Shown here one piece after another: positions 47,284-61,300 of a DNA stretch of 64,000 nucleotides (the stretch's first letter is position 1; each line of letters opens with the position of its first letter). The position numbers and the translations under genes were made by a program. The notes under the pieces were generated by a model that searched no databases, was not told the DNA's origin, and saw only the letters and a list, made by a program, of their open reading frames with translations. The stretch lies in the NCBI GenBank assembly GCA_019009955.1, contig CM032230.1:130314501-130378500 (forward strand). Reading direction: 5' to 3'. The stretch comes from Riptortus pedestris. Taxonomy: Eukaryota; Arthropoda; Insecta; Hemiptera; Alydidae.

Positions 47284-50200
47284 TACTAATATGTGTCATA
47301 TGGTATACACATAAGATTTTCAGAGCAAAATTAATTTGAGCCTAACCACACCTATAGCAATAAAAACAAATATATGATACGCTTAATGACAAAAGGATAG
47401 CATTATATGAAAAAAGCATATTACACAAAATCCTTATAAAAAAGAATACTCATTTATTTATCACATACAAATATATATTTTAACAAGATGATATCTTGAT
47501 GGTAATAAAATAGAAGGCAGTAGTAGTGGCACTTTAAAGTTAAAGTCTTAGAGAAAAATGAAAAATTAGGCACCTATATTTTTAGACATAAAAGTATGCC
47601 TACATTTTTTAAGGCACATATCCTTAAGTACAACAGTCATTAAAAAATAATATATTTCTAAGTACAATTATAAGGACGTGGTTTTAAACAATAAAAAAAA
47701 AAAGTTATTTACAAAATGTACATTTCATAATTTTGAAGTATATAAAAACCCATTTGTATGTTAAAGGAGGTGGAGTGGCATCACGTAAGTTGTTTTATTT
47801 TTGAATATTAATTATTCAACCCTCACATACAGAAATAATGTCACCAATAGTTGTATCATGAGTTTTTAATTTTAGGCTATTATTTTCAGAGGGTCTTAAC
47901 AGTTTTATGTGTATATAAATACATACACATATCTGCATGTGTGAGTGTGTGTATTGCGCATGTTGCTTTAAGTTCTACTTTAATTGTCATCATATGATAC
48001 CAGAAAAAATTAATATTTAATTCTTAGGAACCAATGTAATTCTATGATACGTTTAAATAGAAATATACTTTTTATTATCATTTACAAATATGAGATTAAT
48101 TCACTAAATAATTGTTTCATATTTGTGACCGATCATGAAAAATGTATTAGCATTAAAGCCCTCTAAAGATGGTTAGCAGTGTTCCTACAGGATTCCAATA
48201 TTATATTTAAGGCTTTGGTATTAGTACCTTTGGATAATACTGGGCTTGATTTCCCGGGAATATAATTAGTGAGACTGGTTAAATATTGTGCAGACAACCC
48301 GTTCTGATTAGCCATAGTCGAATGAAGTGGACTTTATTTTTTAATAACAAAATAAATCAAATTAACTTTTTCTTTTGCCTTGAAGATTTCTGAAAAAAAA
48401 AATAATATATATATATATTTGGAAAAGTGAGATCAGCCAAAATTGAGAGATTAAAACAAAAGTTGTTTATAAAACCAAAAAAGATAATAAATTTATATTT
48501 CAACAACCTAGTACACCCGTATTCCCATGAAAAATATAAAAAATCAATCAGGCTGCAATAAGAATGAATTTATTAATTTATATAGCCAAACTAGGTATCT
48601 ATAAGTGCTTTTTCTCACCGATTGTGAACCAAAATCCATTTCGAAACAATTTGTCAAGGCCTTTCTGTTGGAAGGAATATGGAAAAAAGAAAATCTTTTG
48701 ATAGAAAAGGAACTGCCCCAATGCTTTGATGGGAGGTCTAGTGCTCAGCTAAACGTAATCCCTATTGTACTGCAGTGGCATTACGGAACAAAGATCGCTA
48801 CCTATTTATGAAGTATCTTTTAGTTTATTAAATATCTAATCGCCACAAGCTATGAAAAAGGATAGAAGTACAACCTCAAAGCCAGGTGGAGCAGAGATAA
48901 TATTTAGTGTGTAATTCCCGAGCTTGATTCTTTATATGATTACAAAGTGCGATGGTAGGACACATGAACACTACTCCCAACCATAAGGAATATATATTTT
49001 ATAAAATAAAGTCCGTATGTGTTGATGAATTTTTGGAGAAAACATTATATGTCATCATTGTCATCCAAATAATTCTGAAATTAGATTGACTCAATTAAAT
49101 TGGCAATATTTTCACTGACGGTCCATTTCAATGCTGAAAAACATGATTTAGGTACAGCTGTACCTAAGACATTTCTTATTTAGAAAAAAAAGTTTCTGAA
49201 CTTAAAGCAAATCCTAGCACTAAAACCAAAAATACAAGATATACAATAACTATTTCAGGTGACAGTCATTAACAATATATACCTAAAAATAATTAATATT
49301 AATACCAAAATAAAAATATAAGTACTAACAATCTAAATTATAGTTTTATGGCATAAAAACTATTAAATCTACAACATAGTTATTATTAAAGCTCTAAATA
49401 AAAATATACTTAAAATTTTGGAAATAAAAGCTAATACAGCAACAGTAACAATATTTGTCTACATATTTATGTAGTTTATACGTAATATGTATTCAATTGA
49501 TTTCTATCCATATGTATTTTTAAATGGAGATGTCTTATTTTCTTTGAAGTTTTTAAGTTATTAAACATTCGATAAATAAAACAAGATTACAAAATAACTA
49601 TTATATGAATGAAATATTAGCATAATATAAGCAAAATAATTTTGAGTGACAAGAAATAATTGTAGTTTCAATAGGAACATCACTGTAATTAAACGTTATA
49701 ATTTACTTATAGAATTAATAATCACTGGTTTATAGCCTTTGAAATATTCACATTTTCAATGATAATCATAATTCATCGTATATTTGAAACGATCCAATTA
49801 CAAAACTTAATTGTTTTGATTTAATAAGAATATATGATTTTTATTTCACACTATTTTAATCCAATAAGTAACCAAACAAATAAATATATGTTTTCCCTTC
49901 CCATAAAGCAATAAATAATAGCTGCAAATTAAAGCCGTGTCAATAAATAAAAACATTGTGAACAGTTAAACATTTTCAGTCAATAATTACGCCAATAAAT
50001 TGTGATTTATTGCAATGTGGGCTTATAACTTTAAATCACTTTTTAGTGAAATTTCAGTTGTATTTAGTGACTGCATAAAATCACAATATATTAGATATTG
50101 TAAAAGAAAAAAAAATAATATGTATTTTTTGTACATATGTAATACAATTACAGGTGGTTTAAATTAGGGGAGGAGGGATTAATTGTTCTAAGTTGCTTAG

Positions 50201-50667
50201 CAACAAATTAATATTTGAACAATAAATTAAGCAATAAATACAGACTGTGGTGAACTTTAAAAGCTACAATTAGTAAATAAAACAACAGTTCAATAAGATG
50301 AACATCCTATAGTTTTAAACTGCTCAGTACCAAAAAACTCATTCCCAGAGACAAAAATGAGTCAGATAATAGCACCTGTTGAGAATTTTATACAACCCTC
50401 CAGGAAAGTGTCAATTAACAAAAATATTACAACCAACTTTGAAATAAATAAGTCTTTTTTTTGTATCTTTATAAAAATAAATTAAAGAATACTAGAGAAT
50501 TGGAAGATATTTAAAAATCAAATATATACAAATCATAAAGGTACAGAACTCTAATAAAAAGAGTGAAATAAATACTGTTCATTGGATTAAAACTCCAACA
50601 GAACGTAAAAATGAAAGAAGTACTAATACTTTCCTTATTTTAACTTAAGATTTTAAAATTAAATGTT

Positions 50668-50886
50668 TCAGTAGTCGTGGTAGTCGTCTACGGTATGCTT
50701 CTCGAGATTTCCACTGAGCGTAGGGTCCGGACGGGTTCTCTTGAAGAAACCGCACTTCCAGAGGCCAATAGCTACGAGGAGTACTAGAAGCAGCCCAAGC
50801 AGAACAGCAACTACTATCATCCATATCTCAAGACCACCCGATGCTTGCTGATCTGGATGAACTCCAGTCCTGGCAATACTCACCGC
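50668..50886 (-). CDS. Integrin alpha last exon: transmembrane helix and GFFKR tail
   Basis: 72 codons plus stop after a TTGACAG acceptor. A Gly/Leu/Val-rich hydrophobic segment of about 23 residues (IWMIVVAVLLGLLLVLLVAI) is followed by GLWKCGFFKR, the membrane-proximal motif that clasps the beta-subunit tail and holds integrins inactive. The cytoplasmic tail is about 27 residues and ends DDYHDY. Confidence 0.95.
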   Translation of the reverse strand, partial: AVSIARTGVHPDQQASGGLEIWMIVVAVLLGLLLVLLVAIGLWKCGFFKRTRPDPTLSGNLEKHTVDDYHDY

Positions 50887-53800
50887 CTGTCAACAATAAA
50901 GTTTTTCGGCTAAATCAAAATTCACTATTAAGGTATATTGTCCCTGAAAAGTACCTACTTGCATTTTATTGATTTTTAAGCATAATGCTCAATAAGTAAA
51001 TAATAATTTAATTACTTTTAATTTGAGAGAAAAATGATAATCACAATTGTCATTTAATGGTATGGTATGGTTTTAGGAATTCACCAAATGCTATAAATGA
51101 CTAACTGTTGGAAACAGTGTTTCCTTCAAAATAGTAAAAATTAAAAAAAAATGTAATTTTTACAATTTTTCATAGCTTTATTAGTGGCCTCTCTTTTATG
51201 GTTAAGCACCAGAAACATTTATAATAATTGCTGGAAATCAAACATGGGCATCATGGACAACTAGTACAGTACTCAATATTTGTGGTGTAGTTGAATCATC
51301 TAAATTTTTGATAAGCTTCACTACTCTTTCCTTTAATAATAATAAATTTAATACACTAATTTAGGCAGCTGATTTATAGTTTAAAAAACCAAATATTGCA
51401 ATTTGAGGGAAACTACCATTACTTTAGAATTACTGGTGTTGTATACTTACATCAGCAGTAGTATCAGCTGGTTGGTTTGATGTGATAATAATACCACTCT
51501 TAGCAGGGATATGAATTATAGCATGAGACGCTATTTCCACAGCTTTTACTTTTGGGTAATCTTCTACTAATGTACTGTTCCACAACCTAGAAAAATAAAT
51601 AATGTTTAATACAACAGTTTTAATAGCTACAATATTTAAAAGTTTGTCATCTAGGTGAATTATAAACTGAGACATCCTACATGCTGGACTGACACATTGA
51701 TCATCACAAATTATATTTTCTACTCGTATTTTTCCCATAATAAGAAGCCTATAAAAACATGACGAACTTTAAATTGGGCATACAATGCATAGTGATACAG
51801 TTGCTTTAAGTGGAGGTTAAAAACAAAAAATCAAAATAACTCTATTAATATGGTAGAGAAAAAAGTATAGATCAATTGCAATGAATGAATGCCTTCTTTA
51901 ATAAATTTATTTTATTATTTAAGTTAAATAATTTATTATTCATATCCTATACCGTAAATGAATAATCATTAAATTTTTGTTATTTCATAACTGCATACAC
52001 AATCTTTTATAATCAAAATAAATGTATGATTATATTTATGAACCCAATTAGAATGTATCTGCCTAATAATAAATAACTCAATAAAATAATAAGTAATAAT
52101 AATATTCGGACAAAAAAATTGTATGGAGAACAACTCTAGAACGTTAAATGCTTAACAAGATTGGTTTACATAATGTTCTTTGATTAAATTCATACTCAAA
52201 TAAAATCTGACAACAAATCTATATATATATATATATAAAATTGTAACCTCTGTCTGTACATTGATTTTTTTCGCGAAATTTCACGATAACTTTTCGTTTC
52301 ACATGTCATAGACACCATATCTGCATTTTGTTTCTTTCGTGCATGTTTGTTTGTTTGTTACCTTTTCACGCATAAACGGCTGAACCGAATTTTATGAAAC
52401 TTGGTATGTATATTACTACTAGCCCAACTTAGACTTTAGGCTATATTATTATTCTCTAAGACAAACAGGAGTGGGGGTTATAAGGGAAGCCAGAAATTAA
52501 AAATAGCGATATTTCGTATCCTATTGGTTTTTTGGTAAATATGAACATAACAAAAGTTGTTTACTTTGTTATTTAGAGTAACATTTGTTATATACACTTT
52601 TTTCGTATACCGAATAATAAACGAGATATATGCTATAATCTATAGCGGAAGTGAACAATTTTATTTGGGACAATAGACCCAACCGAAATAAATAAAACTC
52701 GGTATGTCGATTAGCACTAACGCGTCAGGTACTGGTGGGGAGACCTTCCTGTAATCTAGAACCTTTCTCACTCCTTCTTTCTTTCCTCAGTTGTTTTACA
52801 CACTTTTTCCGTATACCGTATTATAAACGAGATATACGCTAAAACCTATAGCGGAAGTGTATTTTGTTATTTAGAGTAAATTTTGTTATATACACTTTTT
52901 TAGTATACCGAATTATAAACGAGACATATGCTAAAACCTATAGCGGAAGTGAACAATTTTATTTGGGACAAAAGACCCAGCCGAAATAAATAAAACTCGG
53001 TATGTGTATTAGCACTTACGCTTTCCTTATAATAAGCCATACTAACATTTCTAGGGACGGGCAGGAGTGGGGGTTATAAGGGAGGCCTGAAATTAATAAT
53101 GGTGATATTTCGTTTCACCTCAATATTTTGTGCTTAATAACTGAGATCTATGCATAATGCACAGGAGATGGGAAATATGACAATTTGGAGGACAGTGAAG
53201 ACTTACATAAAAAATTAATTTTATTATTAACAAATGCCAACAACGGGTGTTAATCCTGAATAGTGGGACGGGTAAAGGTGAAAATATTGTGCAAACTAAA
53301 GCCTTGCCAAAAAAATACCACCATCATTCAGCCTCAAATGAATTCCCGAGCGAAGCCGGGTATCTGAGCTAGTTGAAATATAAATTACTACCAAATTAAT
53401 TTATACGAACCTTGCTTTAATTGTGACAGTTGCTGACTGCTGATTTTTTAACTTGTAGACAACACACCTAAATGTGAAACACTTTGCTGTTCCTTCGGTA
53501 CAGTTCTAAACAAATAATATTAAATCAATAATGGATCTACATATAAGAGTCATTATAAGACAAACTAAATTAAATAATTCATCAAAAGTGATCCAATTTT
53601 ATTTATTTATTGTTACCTCTTGATATTATGGCGTTTTATAAATGGAAAGTAACTAGTATATTCTTGGTCATAAATTTGGTATTAGAACTTTCACACATTA
53701 AAAAAAGGCCATCACGTAGTGGCTGGGCAAACTAAGCAGATTTCCCACGTGAAGTTTTACAATAGAGAAATTTCACAAGCCGAACAGTTAAGGAAATGGC

Positions 53801-55328
53801 CGACCTAGCTTTTGGCAGGAAACTCACTCATCTGTTATCCACCCAGATGTAATAAAAATTCAAATATCTCGGTTAATATTCAAGATAGAGAATAAATGTA
53901 TATAACAATATTTATTGTACATTTAATTTGCAATAAGATTGATTCTATACAATTTTTCGATCCGACGTATAGTAATGGAAATATTCCGAATTTTCGAAAA
54001 TCCTCCCCTCTAAACCCCCCCCCCCCCTCCCACTGAACCGGTCCAATTTTAGTCGTTAATGAACTTCATCTTTCTTTTTACATAAAACGACTAGATATCG
54101 AGATTGGTAACGATCAAACGGTTTTGAACGGACCTCATTTTCGTCACTACTAGGTAGGATCCATGGACATTTGAAGAAAAATGTCGAAAATTCTGCCATG
54201 AGTACGACCTCAATAGCTGATTTCCCTTAAGGGAAATCTGCTTACAGAAGGCATTTATTTTAAATCTTATTACAGAGCTATCTTTCAAGGGCCAACCTCA
54301 TCTTCAGTGCTCTTACATTTTCTTTATTGGATAAATAATGAAACCTGGTGGAGCTGTTGACCTTTTTTTCATCCCCAGATATATAATATTCAGATTAGCT
54401 ATGAGATTCAAGAAGATATTTATCATAATAAAATTACACAAACTTCCCCAATTTTTGGATAAAAATGTATGGAACTGAATTATATTTACTTAGAACAATC
54501 AAAATGAAGTAAAATGTTTCTCTTTCAATCCATTCTAGCATTATGGATAGAATTCGTTCTCTTTTAACAGATGAAAAGAAATTTAAAAAATGATATATGA
54601 AAAATACTCACCATCCGAACAACATTGTCAGGACTTTTACGAACGATCATTTCGACTTCTCTCCTCCTCCTTCGTAAATTTGATAAGGTAGAATTATTAA
54701 TAGAATTTAATTCATAGTTTGAAAGAAATCTATCTGTATTTCTAGAATGGAGACCAAGTGGGTTCACGAAACCAGGTTTTATGTCGCAAGCACCTCCTTC
54801 TTCAGCTGAAATAAAAATAAAAATTAAATAATACATTAGTGAGAGCAAAGGATAAACTCACTTTAAAATAACAAAACATATTTGCCATTGAAAAAATAAC
54901 ATAACTTTTAATTTTCCTGAAGTGTTTTAATTTATTCAAATTTAATATTTCATTTACTAAGATGATCATGGAGAATGATTTTTCTCTGGAAATCAAGAAA
55001 AGGATTTTTGATACATGCATTCTCCTATCAGTTTCTTAATGGTTGCCAGACATGACCACTCACTCAAGCAAATTAAAAAGTCCAGCAGACTGGGTAATAT
55101 CTCGGCTAATATTAAAGATAGAGAATAAATGTATATAACATTATTTATAGAAAATTTAATTTGCCATAAGATTGGCTCTATACAATTTTTCGATCCGACA
55201 CATAATAACGGAGATATTTTGAATTTTCGAAAATCTCCCCCTCCCACTGGTCCGATTTCAGCCATTAACAAACTTGATCTTTCTTTTTACATAAAAGATT
55301 AAATATCGAGTTTGGTAACGATCAAACA

Positions 55329-55394
<66 letters not shown>

Positions 55395-58300
55395 GAACGG
55401 ACTTCATTGTCGTCATCTCGTGGGTAGGATTGATGGACCATTTGACATTTTTTTTTTGAAAATCGCGTCATGAGTACGACCTTAATAGCTGATTTATCTT
55501 AAGGGAAATCTGCTAAAAACTTAGAAATGTGAAGTAGAGAGGAGTATGGTAAATATTATAAGGAAGGATAAGATCAGGAGCTTTATAATATGGTTTGAAG
55601 GATATAAGAAGCACATCAATAATCTCAATTGGTAGTGAGCAGGACAAGTATTAAGAATCAGGGATGAATGGTGGCCAAAAGAAGTGATTGTGCACAATAT
55701 GGTCTTAAGAGGAGAGGAGGGAGGAAGACAAACCAAGCAATGGAGTGACTAGTTCAAGGAGAAAGACGGTGCTAATTGCTGGAGACTAACTCGTGACAGA
55801 CAGGAGAGAGTGAGAGGATGAGGAAAGAATCTAATAGAAAGGCATACATTATAGTCTTTAACAGGGAAGTGTAAAGGATTAATGCTAGCTCCAGCAACTC
55901 AAACAGACTAGACAAAAATCAGTCCAAGTCCACAAATCAAGATAAGAGCAGCACACCCATCTTTATTAGTAAAATAACCAATAATTGAAAGGTAATATGG
56001 ATCATCTCTATGAAGCACACAAAAAAGTTCATCTCAGATTTTTTAACCAGGTTTGAACTCTAACACATAAACCTTACGATGAATTCTGAACTTAAATGCT
56101 TTCAAAAATTAGCACCTGCGAGGAACCACACATATTGAAAGCAGAAGAAAAAATAATGGTGAAATAAACTATTAGAATTAATTATTAAAATTAGATTATG
56201 TGTAGGTTAATTAAGTAATAAGACATAATTACAAATATAAAAAATAACAGAAGAAACATGTTTTTGTACCAAAAAAAAAGAAAAGGAAATGGATATCAAA
56301 ATATGTTACTAGTACCATATAAATTGGCATTGAAATACCATTCACTAAAAAGGTCAGCTACCAAGATCTCTTTGTCTCTCCCTTTCTTCTCTTATTACGT
56401 AGATGTTAATCTATTTTTAAATTCTTTAAGTTCTTCATGACTTGAACCAACAGGAAGGGTAATGCTAAACAACTTTCTTAAGTTACAGGCTTGGATCTAG
56501 CTAACTACAATATGATATAAGTATAGAGATTTATTATACCAAGATAACTAACTTCAACTTATGCTAAGAGAGAAAAATAAATGAATGAAAGTACCATCTA
56601 GTGAAGGTTCCTCATCCATATATAGAAGCCATTTGCCAAGGGGTTTGTTATTTGCGACTTGGAAAGGCCAGCTTATTACTATTTCCATATTACTGACAGG
56701 AGAGGGTCCATTGTTGATAACTTGATAAGTATGTCTGACCAGAGATCCAAGTTGATCCTTGAATTTCATCTCAGATTCACCTCGAACTTGACCACCATAA
56801 AGAAGTTCTTCTGGTCTTACAGAGCTGTGAAATGAAAATAACACTTATGTAGTAACCGGAATATTTATGTATATTATTCTATTAAATACTAAATAACTAT
56901 TAAACACAAGAGTCCTTATTGGGCCGGGTCTCTGCCATAATCTTAAATTATTATGTGTGGTCTGCAGTAGCATCCACCAATTCTAGAACCCCTCTGGCCC
57001 TCTGCAAGTCTTCCTTCAGCCCACATGGTATACCATCTAATATTTTCTTGCATAGCATATTGAGCTGCATCTTTTCAACCCCCCCCCCATCCCAGCCAGC
57101 ACTATTTGCCTTTCTCAATACCACAGACAATGCATAATACCATAAAAAATCCATCAGTTTGGCATTGGCATACAGATCCACCAGTTATGGTGTTTTCACA
57201 GGGTTCCAAAAATCTTTCTCAGGGGTCTTCTCTCGCAATCCACTAGGGCCAGCAGTTTCCTTTGGCAAGAGTCTATATTTCACTGCCAGATATGTTGGTC
57301 TGATCACTATTTAGTTAATTTGAATTTTTTTTCTTCATGGAAACTCCGAAAGCTGAAAGTCTTTTGTAGAATTTAGAAGCATTTGGTTCCTGTGGTGATT
57401 TGAGATTTTATATCTGCCCCCAAACAATCACTCTCTGTATCTATCTTCTAAGTCATTAAATATGCTACAAATGGAAGCTTGAGCTCTCCCAACTCAACTG
57501 GACCATCTATCTCCCCGGTCCTAGAGAATCTCATTCACCTGAACTTTTCTCATTTATTTAGAGCACTGCAACTTGCTCTGCATGAGCAATCTCTTCCAAC
57601 ACACCTGTAAATAACCCATCCTGACTAGCCGTAATAGCAGAATGTGGACGTTAATAAATAAATTTTAATTGAATTAAAACTGTCTAACATTCATTAATTT
57701 GCCGTCTTTAGTGATCCTATAAAGAGAGTTTATTTGGCTTTGCCCACCAAGCATTTTATGATGGCATAAAAACTATTCTTTTCTGTCTATTTCATTCTTA
57801 ACAGCAGTTACTGGTGCAATTTTGAATACATTTTTCCCATTTTTATTTATTTTATACATATTGTTCTGTAAATCTCTTCCCATGAATACTACTTTTACTT
57901 TGTACAAAGAAGTAAAAACACAAACAAATAAATTTAAACTACAATGCTACAAGAATTTGTTTATTCCAAAACCCTTGCTTTAAAAACTCTATAAAAATTA
58001 CAATCCATAAAGCTACAGGGGGGCTTTTGACTGAAAATTCCCAAGTTTTGGAACTTATGTTGGGATCAGGCTTAATTTACTTTGAGCCCTTCATGTGTTC
58101 TGCATTGTTCAATTGTTAAACAAAAATTTTAAGTGTCATGATCTGTGATTCAAGAGCCTGTTCAGGATGGTGAAAAATTGCTAATCACACAAAAAACTTT
58201 TGACTACTCAATAAAAACCACAGTAAACTAATAAAGGATATTCATAAATTTTAGTGTCATTAAATAGCAGAAATTACTACTAAATCACTTACGCTGTCAT

Positions 58301-61300
58301 AGTAAGATTGGCTTTCTTGATGACCAGAGCTGTTAGAATAACAGTGCCTTGAGGTTCAAGTAATTCAGATGTAGTATTTGCAGTAAGTTCAAATTTTACT
58401 TCTGTTTCAGCTTCAATATTCGACGATCTGGGTTCAAATCTAAGTACAACATTCACACCTTCATTTCGGGCGAGTGGGTTTCCTAAAGTACATTCCACCT
58501 GGTCGTCTGAGACAGTTCCACATGTTTGTCTATTAACCTGTTTAAGAAAATAAATTGTTCTGTTAAGTAAAAACAAAGAGAAAACAAAAATTGTTTTAAC
58601 AGGCAGGAGGGCTATTGCTTTGATATCAGCTTGATACATACCCTCCAAAACCCTGTTTAAACAAAACAGACCACTAAATCTTTATTCGAGTAGCTAATAA
58701 CTAGCTTAACATAGCTGAGTGGGAATTGAGAATATGAATAGAAGTCCAACTTTAAACTTGGTGATTACATGGTTAAATAAAATTTAGAGTGCTGTCTCAG
58801 GGTTTGAACTGAAGCATAATAATCAAGTTCTTCAACCACTGGACCACTGCCGCCCCAAAAATAATTTATTCCTTCAAACTTTTCCTTTTAAAGATTAACT
58901 TGATATGAATCTAATTAAATAGTTAATCAGAATTAAATAGTTGGGACTCCGGTTAGCAGTGTGACTAAAAGCAGTTGCCTTTAATCTCACATGGTAAACC
59001 TAGAGTGACAAGTTCGACTCACAGTTCGGAGTTCAGCAATAGGAATTTATTTAGTGATGAACTCATTAAATAAAATCCTTGCTCCTAACCCTGGCTAGAA
59101 AAGGATGGTAACCTGTATATAACCCATCCCAATTAGCCACAGTAGCAAAAAGTGGGCATTAATATATAATTAAAAGCAACAAAAAATAATGAAACCTCAA
59201 GATGCCTAGACTGTATAATCTAATCAGTATTCTCCTGTACTGGCATAACACACAAATGGTGTCATATGATATTCTATTCTCTATACCTCTCTTAGGTGGA
59301 ACCCTGTGGAAACAGGGCTTGAAATTTAGCTAATTTTCAAAATTATGAGAAATTTATTTACTTTTATGAGAATTTTCAACTCATAACAAGTAAATAAATT
59401 ACTGTATTAGAAGCTATCAGCAATGATTTCCGATAGACCTTAATATTTTACTCCCTCACCCATCATGAAATAAATAAATAACAAATGGAAATACACCATA
59501 AATGTGAAAACATACCTTCACTTGTGCAACATAACTTATACTCGGTGAGTGTTTGATTATCAAGCATGATTCGTAAGCACTCTCATTAAAGTTATGAACA
59601 GTTACATTCAACTGAATTTCTTTATAATCACCCAAAATGAAATCGTACTTCTTATGACCTCCTAAAATTAAAAAAAAAAAATGTTAATCTTAGGAATAAT
59701 ATAATATTTTTGTATAAACATATTTCTACTAAATTTAGAAGAAATGAATTAATGGTATAAAGTAAAAGACGTGTTTAAATAAATAATGGGGAAAAAAGGT
59801 CTCCCTTAGTCGACTAAGGATTAGTGTGACAAGTATGCAGGAAACACCTTCCAATCAGATATCATTTCTGTAATTACATGCCATGGGATAAGGAAACTAC
59901 AGGTTTATGCTCTTGGAACTTATCTTACCTGTTGCCAAGTATGTTGCTTCAATGTGCTTCATCCATTAAAAATCTGAAATCATTTTGTTTGGATTTTGAA
60001 AAATGTGTTATTCTTACAACGGATGCTGTTTAGTTGGTATGTAACCAGTAATTTCAGTGGAATTTTTACATAATTAATTAAGTAATGTAGTGACTTAATT
60101 AATGTTACATTACACTGCTGCTAGGATGTGAAAAGGAACATTTGATTTACATATCACACTCATCCTTTCTAGGCGCAGTTACTTGGTGGAAGATATTGTA
60201 TATTAGGGGTGAAAATACAAATATGTGGGATATAATTATATTGTATCAGAGAAATAATGAAAAAAACAAACACGAATAGTCCTAAATCAGCAGATTAGTA
60301 TAAATAATAGTCTGTCATGCAGGGGCTGCGCAAACTTAGCAGATTTCTCATGTGCTAAACACAATTGATCTAAATACTAACTTGCTTAGTATTCAAAATA
60401 ATAAAAAAAAAACTCTATTGATCAACAATTGTAGAAAAGTGAATGTTTAACATGATTGGTTACACAACAATTTTTTATTCGACTCATAATAACAGTATTT
60501 GAACAACGGGTTTTGAATTTTCGAATTCCCCCTAAACCCCCTCCCGATTTCTGGTTGAATTACTACCATTAACGAACTTGATCTTTAGATTTACATCAAG
60601 TTTGGAACACAATAAACAAAAAGTGTGACCCCTAGAGCGATAGCAGAGAAGTAGAAATATATCATTATGAACATACCTTATTCACACGAGCATATTTAAG
60701 AAATTTTTCAAAAGCATCATCATGAATGAAACCTCAATAGCTGATTTTACTTAAAGGAAATCTGTTACAAGAGTCATTGAAACAGATAAGATGGCCCAAA
60801 ACGTCAATCGATATAGTAATTCTGGAAAACACTGAAATGGCTTTTGATGGTATTATAAACAATACTGAACTGCTCTAGATACGACATTGACATAAACTGT
60901 GGAGGAAAAAATGAAATTTGATTTCAAGAGAGAAGACACAAGGCAAAGCACACAAGTTAAATATTTGGGATTCACAGCAGTCCTCACACGGAAATAGTCA
61001 GCAGTCATGATCAAACTGTTCATGCAGTGAGTGAGATTTTAACCCTTTCCTAGCGCAAAGCCACTATAGTGGCTTTGCGCTAGGAAAGGATTAAAAAAAA
61101 TATGTGCAAAAGTGTTACATCGATATGCATCAAAATATGATGTATGGTTATGCCTGAAAGGCAAAGGAATACCACAAACAAAATGGCCTCAAATTTAAAA
61201 ACTACTTCAGAAATTATTATAACACCTTATTTATATGGTGGTTTTTCTGTTTTCTTAAATTTAAATTAACAGCTACAATCAGACAAGTTCTAACGAACAT

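Larger units (their letters stand above)
45890..50667. other. Intergenic region and integrin 3' UTR
   Basis: Contains the interspersed repeat at 46080-46640, a SINE at 47057-47283 and then 3.3 kb of AT-rich DNA in which no gene is evident. Part of the right end must be the integrin 3' UTR. A 68-codon open frame at 48605-48811 has no recognisable similarity. Confidence 0.6.

Noticed and set aside
48605..48811. 68-codon frame
   Set aside because: No start context, splice partner or recognisable similarity.
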